NCBI RefSeq assembly: GCF_963678635.1
Contig: NC_087067.1
Span: forward strand, 20,146,596 to 20,210,595
DNA: 64,000 nucleotides
Source of the DNA: Symsagittifera roscoffensis
Taxonomy: Eukaryota; Xenacoelomorpha; Acoela; Convolutidae
Direction of reading: 5' to 3'
Shown here: positions 43,724 through 54,609 of the stretch, piece after piece
How the letters are laid out: each line of letters starts with the position of its first letter
How positions within the stretch are numbered: position 1 is the stretch's first letter
Notes under the pieces: model-generated
What the model was told of the DNA's origin: nothing
Database searches by the model: none
Seen by the model: only the letters and a program-made list of their open reading frames with translations
Made by a program: the position numbers and the translations under genes

Positions 43724-46325
43724 AATTATTAATTTTTCTCCAACTCCTTTTTCTAGTAATCTCAAATCAAAACATAAACCCTTCTCCCCGCACAGGACCC
43801 CAAGATTTATTAGTAACACATTACGATTGTGAAGAAAACGAACAAAAAACACTACACAAGTATGCAATAAATCAAGTATCACAGTGCGAAACAGAACCCC
43901 AAGCCATAGAAACTACAAATGTCCTAGCAACACTTTATTCAAAAGCCCGAGCAACTACAGTTATAGGATATAAATTCACAGCAACATTTTCTGAAAAGAA
44001 AGTACATTGTTCACAAGTCTCAAACGGAAATAAAAACCGACTTGACCATGAATCATTCTACCAGAGTAATATAGAACGACTTTTACATCTCAATCCCGAA
44101 GATTGTAAAAACGAGTTACTCCGACTAACATCACCAAAAATAAAAACACAGATAGAAATTTAGTATATTTCCAAGTTTTTTCAGATTCTGTACATCAAGC
44201 AGAACTTGAAAGATATCAAGGACATATAAAATTAGATGAAAAATACCCATACAACGGCGCACACGGACGATTAACCTATGACATACACGATAAACACTGG
44301 ATACCACACATTGGTATAAATGACCCATCAAACTGCAAAGCAGACACAAAAAATAAAGGATACCAAGAAATAATGTTTTTCGATTGGAAAATACAACTCG
44401 AAAAAATACAACTCACACGAGATTTATCAGACAACACAATGATTTACCAAGGAATTAGATTACCTTGTAAAAACGACCAAGGTTATTGCGACCCTACAAC
44501 CAGAACACAAGCAACAATTGTTTGGTTCCCCGAAGACACATGTACAACATATCAAGTAGCAAAAATACACGCTCGTATGATAAAATTTCACGAAAAATAT
44601 TTTATACAATCAATACCATATGAACATGTAAATCCATTACGCAAAATAAGTTCAAATTTTCGAAACATTCATAATATAGAAAATAAATTAACACGTTTTC
44701 AAATATATCAAGAAACAGAACTTGCATGTAAATACAGAAACCCACTTCACAAAACACAATACTCTGAAATATTAGTTGAATACGAAAATGGATTCGACAT
44801 GACCACTGGAAAAATAAAAGTCGACCAATACGCCACAAGTCATCCCCTAAACGAAGGAACATCATATATACCAGTTAACTTTCAAAAGAATACAGGTCAA
44901 CCTGGTGGACATTTAAAACCCCAAAACGATCAAAGCACACGTTTACAAGAACTATCACTAATGAACAATACATATTTTGGTAATATCCACTATGATATTC
45001 ACTTAGATATGAAACTAGACTACACGATTAGCCGAATTTTTCAAGAAATGTCACTCTCCGAATTAGAAATATTACACCAACTATGCGAATTAGAGAGAAC
45101 ACAAATATTACAATCACTTGCACTAGCAGTATTAAAAATACCCTACGCAGGATATTTACTATCAGGAAATAGATCAAATTTTTTAGACTATGAAGGAAAC
45201 ATCTTATGGTTTTATACTTGTACTAAAAAAGTATCACCACTATACGTTTTTGAAGATAAACGATGTTATAAAAGAATCCCTATCTTTTATAAGAATAAAG
45301 TACATTTCGTTGACACACTTTCACGAAGAACCTATTTCTGGGATACCGCAGTTCCATGTGGATCAGAAAATAGCCACAACGTAGTACAACTAAACCCTGA
45401 TGAAGATAAATATTACCTTCTCACCCCATATCCCACATTAATGCAATCACTCAAAAAATTTTCACCAGAAAGCATTCGCGCTATCGCTCGAAACCCAAAT
45501 ATAGACTTACAATCAATAGGAATATACTCAAAATCAGATATTCAACATCACATTAGAACACAACAATTCCAGGAATTATTAACACAAATGGACACAATAC
45601 AAAGACAATCAATTGACCAAAACTTACGCAAACTTGCCGAAACCGCAGGATTTGCAGACATCTATACGCAAGACTATAGCGGATATTTTAAAGACATTCA
45701 AGATTATATATATCTAAACGGTGAAAAATACCGTCCCCAAGATATATCACCTATCAATATTTTTAGCTTTGTTACACTCAAGAATGAAATTCTTGATTTT
45801 CTAGGATGGCCCTACTACATCTTAGAAAAACTAACTATTTTATACGCAATGTTTAACTTTATTGGATTTCTTTTTTCACTCTTAAAAGGAATCTATAACA
45901 CATGTGCTATACACACACAAGTCAATCGACAAGCAAGTGTAGCACGCATACTATTTGCAGGATTTTTTGGAATATTTTCTACATCTATAAACAAAATTCT
46001 TTTAGACGCACAAATAAAAGAATATAACACAAAAATAGCAACAAGACAGAACACATACGACGAAGAACATAACAATGCAGACACAACACCAACAGCACCA
46101 CAGTTACCACCCCTACCACATAACCATCCATTATCCCTAGTCCCACGTAATTTTCGAAATTTAGCCATAACACATAATAATTTTAGACCAACCATATCAC
46201 AAAGTCCCATCCAACATATAATGCCACACCACTCACAAGATGAAAATACTTATGAACAAATTATAGAACAACCCCATACCACCGCTTTTCAGTCTCAAAA
46301 TAATAATTTTTTTAGCCCACGATGA
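43711..46325 (+). pseudogene. Env-like membrane protein of copy B, one frameshift
   Basis: Full span is equivalent to about 871 codons. Signal peptide at residues 2-18, a Cys-containing ectodomain, a hydrophobic stretch near 463 (ALAVLKIPYAGYLLSG), a block with paired cysteines (FYTC..., DKRCYKRIP, AVPCG), the membrane anchor near 700-730 and a 140-residue cytoplasmic tail. A single A is missing near 44127, ending the first frame at 44163; the rest is open from 44373 to 46325. The CY-x-x-IP...C block reminds me of arthropod negative-strand virus (chuvirus-type) glycoproteins, but this is an impression needing a profile search. Confidence 0.75.
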
Positions 46326-48131
46326 GCCGACAACTTGGATCCCTACACCGATCAAATTCCCACCCAACCAACCTCACCACTCCAATCCCAATAATACCAC
46401 TTTTTGCTTTTCCGCCACCCGATTTCCCATCCAGTAATGTAACATCCGGCATAAATTCCGATACTAACTCACACATCTCAGTTTTATACTCCATCTCACA
46501 ACTCAATAACCCGAATATTGAAACCCCCGATGAATTTGCCGACTCCGAACCATCTCCATCAAATAATTTTCACACCAATCCCTTAAATTTTTCCCAACCC
46601 CCTTTTCAACCCATACTACCAAATAACCCTGACCCAACCAATTCTACACCCTCTTATGCTTCCCAAGTCACTCCAACCTACTCCTCACTTCACTCAAACC
46701 AATCATCTCATTCTTCAGACACCCCCCCGAATCTCCCCAGAACTAGATAATTTCATTACCTTACAACAACAATCCTATCACCTTGACACCCCAACCATAA
46801 ACCAAATCTCATCCACAATAGATTCATCCAACCCTCCTACCCCTACACCCTCTTCAATTTATACTGATTCATTAGCACCATCATCCACAACTACTGTATC
46901 TTCACTCAGCACTAATAGAGCTTACCGCACTTTTAAAAGGAAGTTCCCCAACCATCCTTTCCCAGCGAAACCAGGAACAGCCCGTGAATACATCAACCAT
47001 CCACAACACACTAACACAAAAGAATTTTTAGCTATCACCTTACCCTCATTTCCACAATACACCTTAAACACCCCTCATGACACTAACGAGACACGTAACT
47101 TTGTAGACGAATACGTTTTAATGCCTACCCTTCCTTGGACCTCATATTATCATTTTACAAATCCCCTTTGCTTACCTTTATCTAACACTCATATCGATAT
47201 AGAACGAAATATGGACATGCTATATCGACTCACTACACCACTAACACCTAGACAATTTACTTACATTGGATACAAAAAATCACTAAAAACACACACTGCA
47301 CCCCGAGCTAATGAATATACACTAGAATATTACGACCATAACATCATCAGAACTAACCAAGATCAATTCTTAGACGACGATCGCTTCGCTAACCCACAAA
47401 TCACCGAGAAATTTTTCATTAAAACACCATATGTATTTACACTAAATATCTTCGATCGCAAGTTTGACCACATTGTCTCAGAAGCACTAACAGACACGCA
47501 AGCCTACGAAAGTTTTAAAGAACGCTTCCAAATATTTTCACTAACCTTTCATTTCCTTGCACCACATGAAAGAGATTTGCACTGCTCACACGATATTATG
47601 TTGCGCACTAAACAAACACACACATATACTTATTATCGTTTCATCCAAAATCACTTTGACCTACACACTCCCTCCAGACAACCACACCATCGTTTTCAAT
47701 TCATCAATTCCAAATACACCTCACCATTCTTTCTTAACTTCACATATTGCATTAAAGATACTAACCTTCATGGTATTCTTCGAAATTATGATCCCATAAC
47801 CCAAATGTATATCTTTTGTCCCATCACCAAGACCTTCAACGCAGAAGAATCCCGACCCTTCCTCATCCCACACGAGTTTGTACAACCTATAGAAATCCCC
47901 ATTTTAGAATTCATCCATAACACTAAATTCAACCACAAATTATATAATCTAATCCAAAACACACCTTATGAATTTGCAGTTGGCACTGAAGAACTAACCA
48001 CAATTAAGGCACTTCAATTGCTTTGGCCACTGCTTCAAACTAAAAATATCATCCGCATATTAGCCAAACTACTAACAACTTCAGATCTCATTCACGACAT
48101 TTTCCCCCACGGTTTCTTCCCCGACGACTAA
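46322..48131 (+). pseudogene. ORF-X of copy B, one frameshift
   Basis: Start and Env stop share ATGA. An extra C in the run 46722-46728 ends the first frame at 46750; the second frame runs from 46656 to 48131. The N-terminal third is Pro/Ser/Thr/Asn-rich. The remaining 400 residues are rich in aromatic residues and His (FLAPHERDLHCSHD, PHGFFPDD at the end). No catalytic motif or membrane segment is evident and I recognise no family. Confidence 0.75.
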
Positions 48132-49723
48132 CAGGTAAGTATGAATTATACATATTACTAATTAATTCAAACATTAGAAACTCACCATTCTTTATCCATG
48201 TTTTCTTTAGAATTTTAGCCTTCATCCAACGATCATCTGAAAAATTCACAAAAGAAAAATAAAAAATAGCAAACTTCTTCAAAACTGTTTAAAACCCTAT
48301 TAAATTTTTGCACCAACAATTAAATAAATATAATACCAATGCAGTAAATTAATTTATATATTTTTCCCCCACCAGCAGTAAATCTAATAATGATAAAAAT
48401 TTGTAACTTAATTTCCCCCAACAACTAGCAGTAAAATTAAAATTCTATCTAGTAAATTCATAAGAAGCAAAAGCAGTACTAACCTTTTGATATTTTCATT
48501 CACTCGCATAAGAATTCTATCCACACTCGCACAGCTCGCCCACAAAGAATTGTTTAAAATAATGAATTTCAGTTTCAAGCTTTCACACTCGATAACTCTA
48601 ACACAAGATAACACGTTTCAAACTTTCCTTTAACGCGGTTGGAAAGGAATTATATACTAAACAAAACTAACCAATGCAGCTTACTAAACACCACAACACA
48701 TAGCATAACAGCATGACTAAGAAAAGGAAACCAACGGTACCCAAACCGGATTAACCCAGTTTAAAACTGGATAAATTATTCTTTTGAAGACTATTATAAA
48801 GTCTAAGAAAGAAATAATAAAACACAAAAAAGTCGAAAGACAAACCCATACCACAAACAATTTGATTTTTGAAAAAAGGACACAACCAACAAAACATAAG
48901 AAAAACCACAACAAACCCAACATAAAACGTTGTCACATAACAGGACCTCTCACAAAAACCGCATGCAATCATACTCCCACTCCTGGCCTAACCCACCAGG
49001 AAGGACGTCCTGAGCATGCTCTATAGCCGGCCTAACCCACCGTGCTACATCCACGCTTTGTGACCACACTCCTATTTTTAATAAGAGCTACTCAAGGGTG
49101 AGTAACTCTTCAAAATAACTGAACTAAAACAAAAAGCTTTTGTGAAAACAACTAACTAAAATCATAATTAAAAAATATTAAACTAATAAAAGTTTTATAA
49201 AATGTAAATTACATTATGCAATACATAGATCAGAATACAACACCAAGGACGAACATCCAAAGACAAAACGACCCTACTACACTCGAGAAAGAATGGCCAA
49301 CTACAATCAATATGCCGCCCACAATCACAACTCAAAGGATTTAGAGTACGACTTGACTTCGCAGAAAAGGACTTCATTGAACTAGACCAATGACCACCTC
49401 GATGTTCAAGTATACGTACAGATCCGAGTAACCAGGCATCCCCACCACGCACAATCTCCACGCCATTCCCAGACAAGGTCAAACACAAAGAAGTTCTCAC
49501 CAATGAAACAGAAAAACCTGACATAGCCAACCATTCTGAAATCAGATTTGAGTTTGTTGCGAAAACCCAGTCGTTGTCTTGAGAAGACACAATGATTGAA
49601 TCTGGGACTTCTCTAATAAGAAAACCCAGAAGAAATAAGATGTTCACCAAATACCAACGTCCATCATCCATCTTTCGAATTACAGAAAAACTATTCTAAA
49701 AAATTCTGTAAAACCCGGATGGG
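48132..49723 (+). other. Copy B 3' untranslated region with candidate intron and structured RNA
   Basis: Directly behind the ORF-X stop is CAG|GTAAGT (GT at 48135); a pyrimidine-rich TTTTCTTTAG ends at 48210, giving a possible 76-nt intron. Further structures: palindrome CCAGTTTAAAACTGG (48756-48770), GGCCTAACCCACC repeated at about 48987 and 49029 around AGGACGTCCT, and a hairpin at 49083-49110. An antisense frame at 49195-49671 is discussed under rejected items. Confidence 0.6.
48135..48210 (+). other. Candidate 76-nt intron behind the ORF-X stop codon
   Basis: The donor matches the consensus perfectly (CAG|GTAAGT) and begins three bases behind the TAA; the acceptor is CATGTTTTCTTTAG. Copy A keeps both sites (77 nt, 4950-5026) despite differences between them. 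Confidence 0.5.
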
Positions 49724-50133
49724 TGGAACCTGATCTAAACTACATTTTATGATTGGATAAATTAGATATTTTACCAATGTAAAGTATTTAATATTAACCA
49801 ATCATGATCCATCTAACTAACAATCCACTTATTTGTAAGTGCTGAAATTACTTGTAATTTCAGCACCAGAGAGATTTGAATTTAACTTAGAAATTAGTTG
49901 AACTCTCCCGAGTACTTCAGCAGCCGCAATAAACCAGTATACCCTAGATCTATTGAGCCTAGCAGAGACTAGTTAAACAACCTGAGACTAGATAGTATAA
50001 GAGTAAGATTAGGATCGGTATTAGACTAAGAAGTTGCACGAATCTATCCGGCCGAAAATAAGATAGCGTGACGAGCAGACGGTGTACCCTATCCGAAATT
50101 ACTCTATGAGTTATACACTTCGGTCCTAACTCA
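49724..50133 (+). repeat. Copy B 3' LTR
   Basis: 410 bp; one difference from the 5' LTR (A for G at 49831). Followed by the CTAT duplication. Confidence 0.95.
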
Positions 50134-51030
50134 CTATTGTTACATATCACCGAGCAGTTTTGTAATTCCAATTTTTGAAAAAAGCTAGAATATGCAATCA
50201 TGAAGTGTTTTTCTTCTTATAAATTCAAAGCTCAGAGCTCAAAAATGAAAAAGGGGTTTTTCATGCACATATTTTTTTGTAAAGTTATTGTTCCGGCTTT
50301 CGAAGCAAACGGAATATGTATGGTTGGATTGGTTTTTTATTCAGTAAAACTTCGGCGATCCAAATAGATATTACTTTTTGCAAATCAACTTTTGCTATCA
50401 CATTTTTACACTTGATCTTTGATTTTGTCCAAAAATTATAGTTTTTAACCAACACTTTGTTTTCCCTAAAAATATTCAATATAGATTGAGGGGCAGTCGG
50501 AACATTCAGTGCTTTGCCCTGATATACGAACAGCCTTGTTATTCTTGAAACTTGTTAATTTGGGGTAAAAAAGGCGAGACATATTTTGTCCTATCAACGT
50601 GAGCGAGAATTAGATCAATCAAAATTGAATCGAGAAAGTTTTTTTGGCTGGGTTCTGATTTGTTTTTCGATGTCTAGGAATAAAATTATTTTGTCCCAAT
50701 TTGCTAAGATTGCATTAATAGTTCTCACATTGTTTCAAACAGAAAGGTTCTTGGAATTATAAATCTTTATTGTCGTATATTTGCATTTTTTAAACGCTTT
50801 GAAAAAATTGGACAATTTTTTTTTTTGGTCTCACTGGTATATTAAAAACATACAAAATGAGTTACACAGCGAACAAGTTTTTGGCGATGGATGAGTCCAA
50901 AAAATAGTTTCCTTTAATCGGGTTCAAGTTTTCCGATTTTTGATTATGGGTTAATCACCAATGCTACTGAACAAAATTCCAAGTTCATAAAAACCAGCGG
51001 TCATATTTAAATTGATTCCAAAAACTACAG
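50134..51030. other. Right part of the last host intron
   Basis: AT-rich; 50280-50560 is the second, diverged copy of the repeat at 28310-28860. No exon seen. Confidence 0.5.
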
Positions 51031-51641
51031 GAAAAAAGAAGAAAAAGAATAAAAGCGATGAAGAATCTGAAGGCACAGACCCATTTTTGGCATCAAGTGA
51101 TGAAGATTCCGAAAAAAGCCGGGATAAAAAGAAGAAACATCACAAAAAAGGAGGTAAGAAAAAGGAGAAGAAAAAACATCACGACAAAGACAAGTCAGAG
51201 AAAAAAGAACGCAAACATCGAGAATCGAAAAGTGTTGTTAAATCAGACGCTGAGACTTCTGAAAATGAAGAACATGAAAATGCCAACAAAAGTTCAAAAC
51301 ACAAGAAAAAATCACATCATGGTGATCGTCATGAAGAAAAATCGGAAAAGTCAGGGAAAAAGGCAAAGACGGAAAAATCTGAGAAGGAGAAAAAAAGTAA
51401 AAGCAAAGAAAACAAAAGCGACGAAGAAATTGAAAACGATGAAGCAAACGAGAAACCGGATGAAGATAGAGAAAAAGGTGAAAACTCGCGCAGAGGAAAG
51501 GACGAAAAATCTGAAAAGAAACACCATAAGGAAAAGTCAGAAAAAAAGTCAAGGAGAGATTCGGAGAGGAAAGAGCGTAAAGACAAGAAGGAAAAGAAAG
51601 ACAAAGAAAATGGGAGTGTTGTTGACTCGGAATCTGACTGA
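51031..51641 (+). CDS. Host gene, last exon: Lys/Glu/Ser-rich tail
   Basis: The acceptor AAAACTACAG|GA, entry phase 1, matches exon 6. About 203 codons dominated by Lys, Glu, Asp, Ser and His (KKKKHHKKGGKKKEKKKHH, then EKSEKS-type repeats) end SVVDSESD-stop. It is certainly disordered and highly charged. With the signal peptide of exon 1 it could be a secreted, mineral- or matrix-binding tail; without that link a nuclear protein is equally likely. Function unknown. Confidence 0.7.
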
Positions 51642-51770
51642 GAAGTTCCTAGAACAACTACTCCTTGAAAATTCAGTTAATCGCCTAAGCCTTTCTTCTA
51701 TTTCAATTTTTCGAGTCATTTGTTTACGTTTAAAACTTTGAAATTGTTTCTGTTTTTTTTTCAATAATTT

Positions 51771-51776
51771 AATAAA
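51771..51776 (+). terminator. Poly(A) signal of the host gene
   Basis: AATAAA, 130 bp behind the stop codon of the last exon. Confidence 0.6.
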
Positions 51777-51934
51777 AAATTTCTCACAAAAAAACGAACA
51801 AATACAAAAACGTCAGCCTTGGATCATAGTTGTCATTTTTTGGCTTTTCAGTAGTACTAAATATCAACAAAGAAAAATTAGAAAATTGTCTTGGAAAAAT
51901 TTCGACCTGATTTGCAGTACCGATTTAACATTTT

Positions 51935-52065
51935 CCTGTAGAAGTATGCACTTGCAGTACTTGCTAATTTAAAATTATAAATTAACGTAAGAGAATCAAC
52001 ATAGTGATGACGTTGACGGTCGCACAAATTTATGTGAAATTGTAATATTTATGCGTCTAATGAGC
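51935..52065. repeat. Repeat, left copy (direct)
   Basis: Related to 53165-53365: both contain GAAGTA-GCAC-TGCA-TACTTGCTAAT, then AACGTAA, AATCAAC and TTTATGT...TTGTAATAT-TATG. The two copies flank the small minus-strand gene. Confidence 0.5.
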
Positions 52066-52180
52066 ATAATATAGGTCTAATCTGCAAACCCCCTTCATTA
52101 TTTTAAAAACAATGACAAAATTAATACATTTTACTGCAATAGTATAATATAAAAAGTCCAATATCAGTTAAGCTGCAGGT

Positions 52181-52439
52181 TTAATTATCATCGCTCTTGT
52201 TACCTCCTGTGCAAAGTTCAAGTCTGTATGTTTCACTTTTTTCTATCCGTTTTTGTATTTCTTCTATCATGCTGATAGTTGACATCTCAACCGCAATAAA
52301 CGAGTCGTTAGTTGCAATAGCGTCACTAGAATTTCCGCTAACGTTACTAAACTGCATTGTGCCTTTCGCCATCATCGCCCCGAGAGTTTCTATCACTTCA
52401 ATTTCAATCGGTAGCTTGTCCTCAATTTCCCCGTAGCCC
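52181..52439 (-). CDS. Small minus-strand gene, exon 2
   Basis: The acceptor GAAAGATACAG|G follows a pyrimidine-rich stretch; entry phase 2 matches exon 1. It encodes about 86 residues including IEVIETLGAMMAKGTMQF and a helical STISMIEEIQKRIEKSE, ending GGNKSDDN-stop. With exon 1 it gives a 128-aa protein. No family recognised; it resembles a small coiled-coil subunit of a complex. Confidence 0.6.
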
Positions 52440-52655
52440 CTGTATCTTTCATTCCCTGTATCTTTCAACAGAAAACAAGAGAGTGATTCTCTCATTCAAC
52501 ATCAAGTCGTTAACTCGGTCGGCTGGTACCAACCTTGATATATCAACCAACATCACACCATACTCACTCACTCTAACACTATGACCTTTAACAACAACTA
52601 ATAACGCAATAACAATTTCATAAGGGGCGGCCCTCCTGCCGTGCCCCAGACTGAC

Positions 52656-52783
52656 CTTAGATGGTCAGCTGGCATTTTTGCCATGGCTTTCAATGCAGCT
52701 GCTTTGGGCATGTTCATGTCAGTTCCGCCTTCTGTAACATCAATTTGCTGTGACTGCCTGTTGTTGTCTTCTGTCGTCATCAT
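52656..52783 (-). CDS. Small minus-strand gene, exon 1
   Basis: Tandem Met codons at 52783 start 42 codons (polar head, then MNMPKAAALKAMAKMPADHL) that end at the donor CTAAG|GTCAGT, exit phase 2. The intron is 216 bp. The start lies close behind TTCAGGTTCAAAA, which could be another acceptor, so a 5' UTR exon may exist upstream. Confidence 0.6.
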
Positions 52784-53878
52784 TTTTGAACCTGAATCTC
52801 TTAATATGTCAGGTTTGTGAATGATAACTTAATGAATTATTTGTTTCCCGACTAATTTTCTCAGTCAGTTACTCAAAATATGACTGCGACTTTTTCTATC
52901 TTGATTTCCAATCTTGATCTAGCTTGACTTTTTCGGTGCGCATTCAACCTAGTAGCTTTGTGACTAGCTTGATCCCGACTCCTTCTGGGCGTGCCCTGGG
53001 TGCCCTCGCTTGTCTCCGGTTCCGGTGCTAGGGGGTGCTCAATCCTATCCTACGTCCCCATCGTCGCCTCAGCGTCTAGCAACGAGTAGTCTTGCATGAC
53101 TTTAGCTGGCAACATCTTCTTGTTTTTATCTAATGAAAACAGCCCAATTTCATCATACAATTTTTCTGCGCTAAGTGGAAGTACGCACATGCACTACTTG
53201 CTAATGTAACGATAAAAGCAAACGTAACATAATCAACGTGACTTCAACGTGACTTTAACGGTGGTCACTGGCAACGCGTACTCTTAATAATCAACTGCTT
53301 TTAATCATAGTAACGTTCACCTTGAAGGTAGCAAAAGTTTATGTAATATTGTAATATCTATGTTTCTACTTCACAACTTCAGCCGAAACAGCAAGGGGGG
53401 GGGGAGGATGTCAACTTGATTCTAAGTTCAACTTTTCAGCCAATCAGAATTGAGTTTTTTTTTTACTCGCAGCGTTTAGCAAGTTTAATTAAAATTGAAC
53501 GCTTGGGTGGAGTATCTTAATTTGTTCTAATTGGGTGGGAGGATATAAACCTGATACAATTCACAAATCGCAGGTTCAAATAAAATTGGTCGTGAAAAAG
53601 TGTCATGTCAAATATGTTTTCTAAATTTAGGCGTTTTTTCGGCTCATCCCCGCTCAGAATAAATTTTTCTAGGTTCATTTTTCAGGTTATGCAGTAAAAT
53701 AGTACCAAAGGGTAGTGAAGATGTCTAACTTCAGCGTAGGAAAACTCCACCAAAGCAGAGTTAGCAAAACAGAGGTCGTTTCCCGAGTTTTTTTTGGATC
53801 TCTTCAACTATTTCCCCTGTTTAATACCTAGCAACGAATTGCCACCCCTATAATGAAAAAATTCAACGGCTAAGCAGA
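52784..53878. other. Intergenic sequence upstream of the minus-strand gene
   Basis: It contains the right copy of the flanking repeat (53165-53365), a GC-rich stretch at 52980-53090 that may be promoter-associated, and a G-run near 53396. No coding signal. Confidence 0.4.
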
Positions 53879-54288
53879 TGGAACCTGATCTAAACTACAT
53901 TTTATGATTGGATAATTTAGATATTTTACCAATGTAAAGTATTTAATATTAACCAATCATGATCCATCTAACTAACAACCCACTTATTTGTAAGTGCTGA
54001 AGTTACTTGTAATTTCAGCACCAGAGAGATTTGAATTTAACTTAGAAATTAGTTGGACTCTCCCGAGCACTTCAGCAACCGCAATAAACCAGTATACCCT
54101 AGATCTATTGAGCCTAGCAGAGACTAGTTAAACAACCTGAGACTAGATAATATAAGAGTAAGATTAGGATCGGTATTACACTAAGGAGTTGCACGAATCT
54201 ATCCGGCCGAAAATAAGATAGCGTGACGAGCAGACGGTGTACCCTATCCGAAATTACTCTATGAGTTAACCAACTCGGTCCTAACTCA
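53879..54288 (+). repeat. Copy C 5' LTR
   Basis: 410 bp, several percent diverged from those of A and B; the palindrome at 53994-54021 has one mismatch. The end (AACCAACTCGG) differs from B. Confidence 0.95.
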
Positions 54289-54375
54289 TCTGGTGCGACC
54301 ATAAGTCTCGAACAAGACCTTAATCGCTTAGAATTAACCAAAATAGATTAGAAATTAGACAAAAACATTTAAAAA

Positions 54376-54609
54376 ATGTTATACGACAATAATTTAATCG
54401 AAATGTCTCTACGACTCAATAGATCAGAGCCAATATTCCGAACCATAACAGAACTACCCGGAATTGGAAGAAGACCTCGAACCAGAGACGACATACGACA
54501 AAGTAGAAACTTGCCATATAGCTATATGATAGTTAGGCAAAAACCAGAACAAACTTTTATATTTAGAATACTACTGGCAATGAATTTAGATTTTCATTTG
54601 CAAACATAA
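54376..54609 (+). CDS. 77-codon leader ORF, copy C
   Basis: Intact, one amino acid different from copy B. The region before the ATG has a one-base deletion and a one-base insertion relative to A and B, so only the ATG-initiated part is conserved here. Confidence 0.6.
   Translation: MLYDNNLIEMSLRLNRSEPIFRTITELPGIGRRPRTRDDIRQSRNLPYSYMIVRQKPEQTFIFRILLAMNLDFHLQT

Larger units (their letters stand above)
31231..50133 (+). mobile_element. Copy B: complete Ty3/gypsy-type LTR retroelement, 18.9 kb
   Basis: The 410-bp LTRs differ at one position by eye. A perfect 4-bp target duplication CTAT flanks the element (31227-31230, 50134-50137). All modules are present in order: leader ORF, hairpins, 155-aa ORF, Gag-PR, Pol, membrane protein, Pro-rich ORF, Env, ORF-X, structured 3' region. 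Lesions: TAA in Gag (34694), the protease/RT frame step shared with copy C, and one-base homopolymer indels in Pol (about 41172), Env (about 44127), the start of the Pro-rich ORF (about 42593) and ORF-X (46722-46728). It sits in the last intron of the host gene, in the same orientation. Confidence 0.97.

Noticed and set aside
48784..49026. 80-codon sense frame in the 3' region
   Set aside because: Lies over the palindromes, Lys/Asn/Thr-rich from base composition, not supported by copy A.
49195..49671. Antisense 158-codon frame with a signal-peptide-like start near the 3' LTR, reminiscent of antisense genes of complex retroviruses
   Set aside because: Against copy A (3506-3962) it shows a nonsense codon, a frameshift and about seven amino-acid changes to one silent change, so there is no sign of coding constraint on that strand.
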